64,000 bases of DNA, taken from Carallia brachiata (lineage: Eukaryota > Streptophyta > Magnoliopsida > Malpighiales > Rhizophoraceae). Position 1 is the stretch's first letter. Each line of letters begins with the position of its first letter. This document shows positions 38,039 to 48,300 of this stretch, in pieces. Location of the stretch: assembly GCA_021464245.1 (NCBI GenBank), contig JADCRB010000068.1, positions 12,222,544 to 12,286,543 of the forward strand, written 5' to 3'. A program made the translations under genes and the position numbers. Under the pieces are notes generated by a model. The model made no database searches. It was given only the letters and a program-made list of their open reading frames with translations, and was not told where the DNA came from.

Positions 38039-38650
38039 ATGTTGCCTTTTACGAATATTTTGAGGCACCAAAGATTATTAAGGCCAAACCCAGTTTTTAT
38101 TTTGGTTAGAAGCTGGCACAGGGACCCTATTCCGGTGGCCTGGGAGAAGCCTCAAATTGGATGGACTAAATTGAACTTTGATGGCTCATGCAGAGGTAAA
38201 GCAAGCAATGGCAGCATTGGAGGTGTGTTTAGGAACCACAAGGCAGAATTCTTGCTCGGTTATGCCGAATCGATAGGGAAAACGACTAGCACTATTGCCG
38301 AATTGGTCGCGCTGCGACGAGGCCTCGAATTGGTGTTAGAAAATGGGTGGAGCGACCTATGGCTCGAAGGGGATGCCAAGACCCTGGTGGAGATCATTAG
38401 GAAGAGGGGACAAGTTAAATGCGCGATAATGCAAAAGCATGTTAGTGATATAAACATGATTATTCCGGAGCTCAACAATTGCATTGTGACTCATGTTTAC
38501 AGAGAAGGCAACAGGGCTGCGGATAAGTTGGCCGAGATAGGCCACAGGTTAGAGAAGCCTCAGGTTTGGAGGCACACCCCTCCTCTTGATGTTTTGCGTA
38601 TCATGCGTGAAGATGCACAGGGCAAGATCATTCTTCGAAAGAGATGACCA
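38039..38650 (+). CDS. Stand-alone RNase H-like (RVT_3) protein, 202 aa, intact
   Basis: A single uninterrupted frame. After a basic N-terminus (MLPFTNILRHQRLLRPNP, with few acidic residues and possibly an organelle presequence) comes a full RNase H-like fold starting at WEKPQIGWTKLNFDGS. The four acidic catalytic positions are present: D48 (FDGS), E88 (TIAELVALRRG), D112 (EGDAKT) and D162 (NRAADKLA). The C-terminal extension KPQVWRHTPPLDVLRIM is not typical of retroelement ends. Plants carry many such domains descended from LINEs; the intact frame, the complete active site and the absence of reverse-transcriptase remains upstream suggest a domesticated host gene. The substrate (RNA:DNA hybrid, R-loop or other) is not known. 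It is the only clean RVT_3 frame among five in the window. Confidence 0.75.
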
Positions 38651-39023
38651 CGGAGATATATTGTAGGTATTTAATTAATTCTTTTATGTAAACAATTAAT
38701 TATATTTTTCGCATATTGCTGGCTAGAATATTTTGCCAGAATATAAATGTACATAGTAGATACTTTGTACACAGCACAATTGAAATGCAAATGTGTATAA
38801 GTTATATATTCTCTTGCATACTTGCAGATATAATTTACCATATCTTCTAATTAATATGCCTCTACGACATCGTGATGGAATGACTTGACTTTGAGAATTT
38901 TTAGTTAAGAGAATACACAAAACTTAGTTAACAGTAAAACAGAGTGCCAACAAAAAATTCACGTAATTGCTGTCACTTAAATTTGTAATTAAGACTTTGC
39001 TATCCAGGTTTCGTGATTTAAAT

Positions 39024-39025
39024 TT

Positions 39026-39065
<40 letters not shown>

Positions 39066-39191
39066 TCTACAAAGAACCCTATTAGGCATTTAAAAAAAAA
39101 AAATGAGGTTAAATGAGATTTGAACCCTCACTATTGGTTGAGAGATACAGTATCAACAAATTGAACAAATGCTCAACCTCTTGGTTTATAT
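39024..39191 (-). mobile_element. SINE, minus strand, next to a (TA)n run
   Basis: Read on the minus strand from 39180 it begins GAGGTTGAGCATTTGTTCAA, has a B box GGGTTCAAATCTCAT, then AATGCCTAATAGGGTTCTTT, and ends in a (TA)n microsatellite (about 39030-39062). The same family member is at 53.5 kb. The 11-bp sequence TTGGTTTATAT occurs at both borders (39024-39034 and 39181-39191), a plausible target duplication although one copy overlaps the TA run. It is non-coding. Confidence 0.7.
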
Positions 39192-41630
39192 TTTTTTTTT
39201 TATTGCCCTTTCAAACTATTTTTTCGCATTTTGCTCGGTCAGTTTAAACTCCCACCGCAATGATGGTTATAAATACCATTAGCTCATAATTTAAGATTTT
39301 TTTTTTTTGGTCAGAAAATTTAAGATTTTTAATTGATAAGAAATTGCATAACATAAACAATCAGTTTTTTTCTTTTTTTTTTTTAATCGGCATACCAACC
39401 ATATATTCATGACAATGACAACTTGCCGTGTAAATGAAGTTAACATTTAGAATATGTTTTAATTGGGGTCTTCTAATGACACCAATACAAAGCAAAGGAA
39501 GTTACTTCCTTCAAGTAGGAGATTATCACGTTCTGCAAACAATTCCAATCTGCTTTCCTACGTGTATGACCATACCAGAATTGCAGAACATTCCCTTGTA
39601 ATATGCCTTGCGTATTCCTAAAGATAACTATTTCAGAGGTTTTTTTTTTTTGAAATGAAAAAAGAAATCATTTTTAAAATCAGAAGTTGTATTTGCTGTG
39701 GCCTTTTTTTTTTTTTTTTTTTTTGCATATACTTAAATTAATAGATCGCGGAGAAAAAGACAAGAGGCTTCGTTACTTGTAAGAACCAGCAAAACTGTCA
39801 TTTATCTTGGTTGTATTACAGTCAAATAACTGTAATATCATCCGAGTTGATAATCTAATACTGATTCAATGCATTTTTCTGCATTAGTTTAAATTTGAAT
39901 TTCACTTTATAGCTGCAATGCAATAATTTTTTTTTCTCAAAAAAAAGACCATGCATATGTCAGCTTATCCGTGATACATTAATTCCGCTTTTTTTTTCTT
40001 TAAATAAAAGACAAACCATTCCTTCTTTTTTTGAACAAAAATAAAAATTACACCCTAGGATATTCGTCATTGTACTTATACTAAAATTAAAATTACTTGT
40101 TTGACGCCCTCATTTTATCTTTTTTATATGAAAAACTTATCATCCAACTATTAATGTGCCCAAATAAAACTCCAACATAACAGACCAGAATAATTGTTAA
40201 ATCTAACAACTGTACTCAACCAAACTTTCCAGCCTATTTTGTACAAGGACACTCATCACTCGTGTGTATTTTAACTTGAGGGTGAATGACGAGATGGAGA
40301 TCCAAACTTAGGTCCGGTTTACGGAACACGAGCCAAAGCATCATTTAGACTCGCACCACAGGGACAGATCCAATTAAGGATCATGGGAGATTCCCCTTGA
40401 CTTTTCTGAAATTGTAACAAATCAATGGCAAAAAACACCCGATGGCGTAGTCCAATGTGTTGCGCCACCACGCCCCGCAACACCCCCACCCCCCCCCCTT
40501 CCTCTTTCCACGCTCCCCTCTTCCATAAAACTCTGAAATGAACTTTTTTTTTTCCGTCTTCCCATTTGTAATGTTAACGGAAACAAAAATAAAGAAAATA
40601 ATTTCATCAATTTATTTGCTATTTATTTTCAAAATTTTTAAATAAATTTTTGTTATTTTATATCTAATTTTATAAATATTTTATCTTTTAATAAAATAAA
40701 TTATTATAAATGGACATTAAAAAGGAAAAAAATATGTGGAAACACTTTATATATCCGTACATGTATTTATTTCTAAAATTAAGTTTAATTTTATCGATTA
40801 CAATAATACAGTAAAAAAAAATATTTTTACAATAACTATCATAAATAATGTATTGCATAATCATATCGAAAAATAAATGATTGAATAAATGATTATATAT
40901 AAAAAAATATATTTGATTATAAAAATAATTTAAAAAACTAAAACTTACCAATATAATTATAATATTTATTATTCAAAATAATTAATACTATTCTTTAATT
41001 TTTCATCATATATATAACTTTTATTATTGTATTCACACATATATAATTTGCTCCTGTATATATATATATATTTTTTATTTTTATTTATTTATTTATTTTT
41101 TGAATCCGTTCCTGCCCACCTGGAGTGGTAATCAAAGACGAATCATTCACTCACATCGAATCTAGGAATTCATATAGAGTTTGGTTCACTCCCAAAAAAA
41201 TTTGAGAACCAAAAGACTACATGAACGGGCGAATTGAACGTGTCATATCTACACTACACGTATGCATGTTAATTACAGACTTGTAATCTTTCCATAATTG
41301 ACCGCAGTTTGGTTCACTGATATGCATTTCTTATTTGACCGCGGTTAATTTATATTGCAAATTTATACTACTATTACGATTGTATAATATGAGTCTTGGT
41401 ATGACCGTTGTTGTGATAAAGGTCATAGGAGATAGCTCGTTAGAAATATTAGATCTTGATTAGGTCTTACGATCATTTACAGCATCGAGAAAAGTATTCA
41501 TCTTCTCTGAAACTAGATCCTACTAACATTAAGACTTTTGGTAGTGTTAAACGCTAACATTTTGGTCACATAAATCTAAAGTTCAAATCCTGTTGGATCC
41601 ATAAAAGCCGTTAGACGTGGTGCCAAATGT
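39192..41630. other. Intergenic, very AT-rich
   Basis: No gene is recognised. Long poly-T runs are present near 39700. A C-rich run (CACCCCCACCCCCCCCCC-like) lies at about 40480-40500. Short AT-rich frames such as 40688-40951 are low-complexity. Confidence 0.4.
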
Positions 41631-41637
41631 AGTACAA

Positions 41638-41647
41638 GATTCCATTA
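41638..41647. promoter_or_regulatory. Distal TGTAGTACAA motif with GTAC core
   Basis: The 10-mer TGTAGTACAA, with its GTAC core at 41642-41645, is identical to one half of the inverted pair found 0.37 kb further on, immediately upstream of the MIR397 hairpin. It may be a further copper-response element. On its own it would not be significant. Confidence 0.4.
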
Positions 41648-42003
41648 CATCCTCAAAGAAGTGCAGAATCGCTGATCTTTTTTTTTTTTTTTTTTTAATT
41701 GTCATAAAGTGCTGCTAGTGTAGCAATAAGAAAAGGGAGATGGCAAGGATAAGATCACAATCCTCACGGAATCACAGATCTTAATTTGATATGATAAAAT
41801 CCTCGGAGAAAATTTCAGATTCTTGCCAACATGTAAGCCAATATCACAATCCAGAATAATAATGTATAAGTGGCAATTATTAAAATATGGTTGACATTCT
41901 GCCACGGAATCTCCAAAAAATAAATAAATAATAAATAAAGACTATCATCCACAAAAAAAAATTAAAAAGAATCAGCTGTAATGGAATATTTGGATCGTAG
42001 CAA

Positions 42004-42045
42004 TGTAGTACAAACGAAAAAAAATTAATGTTGCCTTGTACTACA
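42004..42045. promoter_or_regulatory. Inverted pair of GTAC (copper-response) motifs upstream of MIR397
   Basis: TGTAGTACAA at 42004-42013 and its exact reverse complement TTGTACTACA at 42036-42045 each hold a GTAC core. GTAC is the site recognised by the SBP-domain factor SPL7, which induces MIR397, MIR398, MIR408 and MIR857 under copper shortage in Arabidopsis. The pair lies about 20 bp upstream of the TATA box and 110-150 bp before the mature miRNA sequence. Position and symmetry favour a real regulatory site; binding is inference. Confidence 0.65.
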
Positions 42046-42065
42046 TCTAGTGTTAATCAGTTGTG

Positions 42066-42074
42066 TATAAATAG
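42066..42074 (+). promoter_or_regulatory. TATA box of the MIR397 transcript
   Basis: TATAAATAG, a good match to the plant TATA consensus, sits 84 bp before the stem of the miR397 hairpin, so transcription would start near 42095-42105. No other gene in the neighbourhood would use it. Confidence 0.7.
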
Positions 42075-42149
42075 ATGCACACATTAAGAGCATAGTGGAT
42101 CTATTGTTGCTTGTCATTGAAACCAAGCATGTTCTGGGCGCTAAGATTC

Positions 42150-42296
42150 AAAAAGCATAATTGAGTGCAGCGTTGATGGAATCCCTAATTTTCCATATTG
42201 GCTCGTCACCAGCCTCTTAACTCACCCACTGCCTTGTTAGATGGTGTGTTAATATGACGGCCGATTCCATCAGCGCTGCACTCAATCATGTTTTTT
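42150..42296 (+). ncRNA. MIR397 microRNA precursor
   Basis: The 5' arm contains ATTGAGTGCAGCGTTGATG, the 19-nt core of miR397, with the 21-nt mature form most likely at 42158-42178. The 3' arm (about 42267-42290) has CATCAGCGCTGCACTCAATC, the star strand. The two arms pair almost perfectly, with one G-U wobble (42173) and one A-C mismatch (42159). The stem extends outward through an A5/T6 tract and inward to about 42183 and 42263, leaving a terminal loop near 80 nt. Position 2 of the mature RNA is A where most species have C. miR397 guides cleavage of laccase mRNAs and so affects lignin deposition and copper economy. The strand choice follows from the mature sequence on the 5' arm. Confidence 0.92.
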
Positions 42297-42299
42297 CAC

Positions 42300-45200
42300 T
42301 CTCTTGGAGTAGTGTCATGAAGAGATAATAAAGAAATGCGCTTAACTACATAAGCAATGCTTTAGAAGCCATGACAACGTAGTTTATTTAATAACTTGTA
42401 TGTTAATTTTTTTTTTATCTGACTTCAAAAGATTTTTTTGCCAGAATACCCATGTCAGGGTGCACCAACCGCGTTGCGATGCCAGTAACTTTTTTGCTAA
42501 AGAAATTCTCTTTTGCAAAAGGTCAAATCCTGAAACTGATGCATGCAAAATTTTCGTTCCCTTTTTTTTTCTTCCATTTCTTGACATGAGTTGAAGGGCG
42601 AGCCTTCTTATAGTTTGGTTGATGGGATAAGCCATCGATCCGATTTTTGGGAATTATGTCAAACTATACATCTGTTTTGTTGTCCGTCAAGTTAGATACT
42701 TGGATTATTTTTTCCATCGAAATGATTTTTTTTTTCTTTTTTTAAGGATGGATGAAGGGAAGCTTTGACACCATATATGACAATTTTTCTCTGCTCATTG
42801 TAGTTATGTACATAAAAGTTACTTCGTTGTAATTTGAAGGTTAAGGGCCGTCACCGAAAATAGGCCTCCGCACCTGGTAACTCCATTTTCTCTTTTTCTT
42901 GACATGAGTTTTTTACTTCCTCCTGAAGAGAGCAAATGGCATCCTGTAAACACAGGATGATCTTTGATGCTAATAACCTATTTCTGGGGTTGTTCTCTAT
43001 ATTTCTGCTTTTCCCAAACAAGCTTAATCTTTTTCAGTATATTTCCATTATCATTAGGTCAGCAAATGCTTAAAATATTTTTATTATGAGGATTCTCTTA
43101 GAAGAAAATTTCGGAGAAGTTGGTCGGCAGGCAACATATTGTGGCAGTTCTCGCTTGATTTATGGTTTGATATGAAACTAAGAGTACATCTCGCCACACA
43201 ATACCAAAATTATTTGTAAGGACTATAGATTGAACCCAAACCTTAAAACTGAGAATTTATGTGACTTTATCGTTAACTTTATAGCTAGTGGCTAATCGCT
43301 TTACGTGTTAAAATATAATTATGATTGTGAAAACTTGAAACTAGAGATGAAGTTAGGCCCAGGCCCCCAGCCCGAACCCCAGGCTCCAGAAAAGTTAACA
43401 ATTCAAATCTTCTAGTTTAGTACCTCGAGGACATATAAGCTTTCATCAACCACTTTTCCTTCGGCAGAACCAGCACGTTGGTCGGACTAGTTCTTTTGAC
43501 TCAATTTTCTCGCTATTGATATAACAGACACCGTCACTTTACCACGATATTGCAAAATTATTTCTCAATAAGGTAACTCAATTTTTGGGGGTGACATCTT
43601 CGAATAACTGAAAACATGCTTTTTATAAAATAAGAGTAAAACTGTATATATTAATTTTTACTGAAACTTTGCTGCATGAGATCTTCGTAGTCATATGCTA
43701 GAAGACCCCTTTATTGCTGCAGCGTACGGTTAGCAAATGCATGTGCATGATAGAGCAACAACAGTTTCAACAACAGTTTCAACTGGAATTATGCATAGTT
43801 GGCATTTAGGCATCAGAATGCTATCCAAAGCCAATGTTGCGTCAAAAAAAAAAAAAGGGGATTCCGTGCTTATGCAGGAGTATTATTCAGCTCAGAAATA
43901 ATACACCAAACTTTGGAACTGTCATGATTTCCTACACTTCTCAGCTGTTAAATATTACCAGGCTAATATACTAATGAAATGTTACAAGCTCATCAACCCT
44001 ATAAGATCCTAAAGTATTATGATTCATCTTGAATGTTTTGAGTTTTAGTTCTAAAAAAGAGATATGAATTTATAAAAATAGAAAGAACTACTTTTATTGT
44101 ATAACTCACGGTTCTATGAGGTTTCATAATAAACAAAAAAATAAGATCCTAAATTAACAAATGGGTCAAATTGTAACTAATTTGGGCAATGGTCATTCAG
44201 ATTGAAGTGTTTGCAATGCCATATCCGTAAAAAATATAATTAGGGCAGCATGCATCACAGCAACAGTTGATTCTGCAATGTGATTCAGAATGGACATATC
44301 AGCATTTGGAAGCGTACTGAAATATTCTACCATAGGATTTTTCAGGCCCAAATAATCACAGAACCTCTGATATTTGTACACATTACATTAAATTTCCTAA
44401 TGCTTGAAAAATAAATTAACAAAGCCATGTTTAATCATTCAAGCAAAACATATCATATTGAACACTGTCAATTGAGATTACAATAATGCAGTAAAAGAAA
44501 ACTAATTGCAGATCCTACCCACATCAGTACAGTCAATAAAAGGTTCAATCACTTGGACACACGTATGAGGATCCAACTTAACTCCAATGAATGACATACA
44601 ATTTTTACTGGAGAAATTGGAGTTCGAACACGAGTCCCCTACGCCCACCACCATCTCTACTGCAGACCAAAGAAAAACACACACACACAAATACACAGAG
44701 ATAGTAGCAAATGACTGACACCCAAAAATACTGAATTGTCCATTCCTTATCAGTAGCAGGGAGGAAAATTTGCAGACATCAACATAAAAGCTGTCATCAT
44801 CTAATAATGTGAATCTGTAAAATTCATGAACTTTAACATCTGCACAATTTTTATTCCAAAATCAACTGTTTTGGAAAAATTGAAAATTGCCTTGTTCAAA
44901 AAGGGTCCTTCACAACACAGGATTAAAAGGCCAGGCCTGAGTTCAGTGGATAAGTAAAAAGCCTATATGGTTAGTTCCACACACACACACACACCCAGAA
45001 AGGCCGTGATGCTGTCAATCTCTTTAGAATCATCAATCTCCGCCATTGGCTGAGCCCGTTTTAGCATTGAAGATTTCGAGTCCAAATTGGACTCTGACTT
45101 TCTCTGAAATTACACCACTTGCCCCACCCGTCTCACCCTCCAATAAATGCTCCTTTAGAGGAAGCAACTGAAACAGAAAACCCTTTTGGACTCTCTCGCT

Positions 45201-45327
45201 TCACAAGCTAAATCTCGATATCGGCTGCACAAAAGCCGCCTGCTTTTTTGTTTTTGTTTTTTCCTTTTTCTGTCACTTTCTTGGGAAAATCGAGGGCATT
45301 TTCCTGGAAAAGTTGCAATCTTGGATA
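42300..45327. other. Region between MIR397 and the JMJ24-like gene
   Basis: The first part probably belongs to the MIR397 primary transcript. No protein gene is recognised. A degenerate B-box-like GGGTTCAATCT (minus strand, about 43230) hints at an old SINE. (AC)n microsatellites lie at about 44677-44692 and 44979-44995. The final 200-300 bp are the likely promoter and leader of the next gene. Confidence 0.45.
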
Positions 45328-48300
45328 ATGGGTAGGGAAACTGAACCCCTGCCAGACCACCTCCGGTGTAAACGAACCGATGGCCGGCAATGGCGGTGCA
45401 GCAGGAGGGTGCTGGAGGGCAAGAAGCTCTGCGAAATCCATCATCTTCAGGGCCACCATCGGCAGCACAAGCTGAAAGTGCCGGAGTCGCTAAGCTGCAG
45501 CGGAAGACGAAGAAAGCGAGGGCCATTGTCGGCGCTGCGGCAGAACAAATTAGGGCACGGAAAGAGGACAGGGCCTCAAAATCGGCGGAATTGAGGAGAA
45601 AAAGGCCGATCAGCGGCGGCCAATCGGCGGAATTAGCAGCAGAGAAAGCTGCCGTGAAGAGGAGAAAGGTTAAAGGAGGGGACTTGCCACTGGAGCTGAT
45701 AAGAATGGTGTTGAAGAGGGAAGTGGAGAAGAGAAGCAAACAGAAAAAGAAGAAGAAGAAGAAGAAGGAAGAAAGAGAAAAAGGAGCAAGAAGCAGTGAC
45801 AGAGGATACTAAGAGTGATAATGAGGGTAGTAGTAATAGTGAGGGAGAGTTAATGAGAAATTTGCCTAATGGGCTGATGGCAATCCCTCCTGCCAGGCAT
45901 TTCGCCACTGGTTCTTGTTCTTCGCCGCGCGATGTCAAAATTGGGGCTGATTCCAGTGTGGTTGCTAGAAGGTGTTTCCGGTCTAAAAACATTGAGCCAA
46001 TGCCAATTGGTAAATTGCAGGTCTGTTTGCATTCAACCATTGTTCTGTTTCCTATTTTCCTTTGTTTTCTTGGTAGCTATGTTACTGCATTGGTGATTAA
46101 AATTGGTTATTTTATAGGTCTTCCCTTACAAGAAGGATTTGGGGAAATTAAGGAAGGGAAAGAAGAAGAAGTGCCATTGGTGTAGGAAGAGTGGATCGAG
46201 TACTTTGATAAGGTGTTCAAGTTGTCGAAAAGAGTTCTATTGCATCGATTGCATCAAAGACCAGTATGTTTCTTTTCGTTGGCATTTTGTTTGGATCGGC
46301 TTCAAACTTTTTGTGTTTACTCTGCTGAGATGTAATGTGCATTATTGCTGTAAAACAATGTGGTAGTTAATTATGGTTGCAAAAGGATGCTGATGTTGCT
46401 CAATGCATCTCCAGAATGTTGTTTGTTAGGGGAACAAAAATATAAATGATTGATGAAGTTTTGGACTTTGATTAAACAGAATCAGAATGAATATATCGGT
46501 TTCTGGAGGGTGCTTGATCTGTTTTCCTCCCATTTGTGGTTGGAACAAAAATTACACCCAGTGAGCTAAATTGCTTATTCAATTTATTAGACTATCAGTC
46601 CAACTTTGGCTTAGAACATTGGCAAGATAAATGTCATCTTGCTGTGATTTGATGCTTTCTTTCTCTGTCTGTTGCCGATGCAACTCCCCCCTTCCCCTCA
46701 ACCCACTTGGGGTTTGGTTGATCTTTGAACCATTACTTTTGGAATAAAATTTGACATATTGTTACCAATTTAGGTATTTTGACACGGAGGAAGAAGTGAA
46801 GATGGTTTGTCCGGTGTGTCGGGGAACTTGCAGATGTAAGGAGTGCTCAGCATCCAAAAGTGGGGATGTTGAATGTGAGGTCTGGTTTCTGATTTGGACA
46901 AACTGTAAACCAATGCATTCTTTTTTCTGTGCTTTATTATGATGTTTATTTGTTCAAAACCCATGTTTCAGGGCTTCTCCAAGGAGAAAAGTAAAGTTGA
47001 CAAGGTGTTACATTTTCATTATATGATGATGCATGCTGCTTCCTGTGCTAAAACAAATAAATCAAGATCAAAGCATTGAGCTGGAAATAGAGGCAAAATT
47101 AAAAGGTTATCATGCATTCCTGCTGATTGATATTCTAAAGTTAACTTGTATAGATGAATTTCGTGTAGAGATCCTAGACTATATAGTTTGTTGATGTCCT
47201 ACTCTGTGGCAGGCGAGAAGTCCTCCGAAGTTCCAATGCTAAATGCTGGAGTTAGCTACAATAAGCAATGTTGCTGGTATGTTGTCTGCTACTGAGAAGC
47301 ACCTGTTATTTCTGTGGATAGACAAACTTTGTTATTCTCTGATTCATTATTTGATTTGTGAAGCAGCAATAATTGCAAGACTTCAATAGTGAATGTCCAC
47401 AGAAGCTGTGCAAAATGTTCCTATAATCTCTGTTTAAGTTGTTGCCGTGATATCTTTCAAGGGATTTTGCCTAGCAGTGTTAGAGCTCTTATGCACAAAT
47501 TCCCTAGTAGAAGAAAGCCTTGTATATGTGGAAAGCAACTCTCTGAGATGAAATCTGTATGCTACTGTAAGAGGGGTTTTGGAAGCAAAAAATATCCCTA
47601 TTATTCTACATACATGCCTAGTTGGCTAGCTCTGGATGATAATGGTAGTATACCTTGCCCCCCTGCAGAGTTTGGTGGTTGTGGTGATGGACTCCTCAGT
47701 TTAAGTTGTGTTTTTCCTTTAAGTTGGACCAAAGAGCTGGAGGAAAGTGCAGAAGAATTAATTGGATGGTATGAATTACCAGAGACACTGGATGTTTTCT
47801 CATACTGTTCATTATGCCTTGGGATGGATCTTGAAGTCAAGGAAAATAAGCAGTTACAAGAAGCAGCTAGCAGGGAAGATTCTAATGACAATTACCTGTA
47901 CTATCCTACCATTGCTGACGTCCATAGTGATAACCTTGAACACTTTCAGAAGCACTGGGGCATTGGTCAACCTGTAATTATTCGTAATGTGCTTCCGAGT
48001 ACATCTGATCTGAGTTGGGATCCAATAGTCATGTTCTGTACTTATCTTAAGAATACTTCTGGAAAATCTGAGAATGAGCAGCCTGCTGGTTGCTTAGACT
48101 GGTTTGAGGTCAGTACTTTTCCTATTCTTGTGCTATGTTGAGAACAGGAACTTTGAGTTACATAATAGTTATTAGATATTGCTGTTTTGTCTCTCACAAT
48201 CTTCTTTTTTTAGTTAATACTTTTGATGAGCCCCAAGTGTTCCTTAATGATGTTTTTCGGATGGAGTTTTTGTTCTTGCATTGCGTCAGACAAAGTGAAT

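Noticed and set aside
43200..43320. Possible old SINE on the minus strand
   Set aside because: Only a B-box-like GGGTTCAATCT is visible; no head, tail or duplication.
45155..45739. 194-codon minus-strand frame
   Set aside because: It is antisense to exon 1 of the JMJ24-like gene, where the WRC motif fixes the coding strand.
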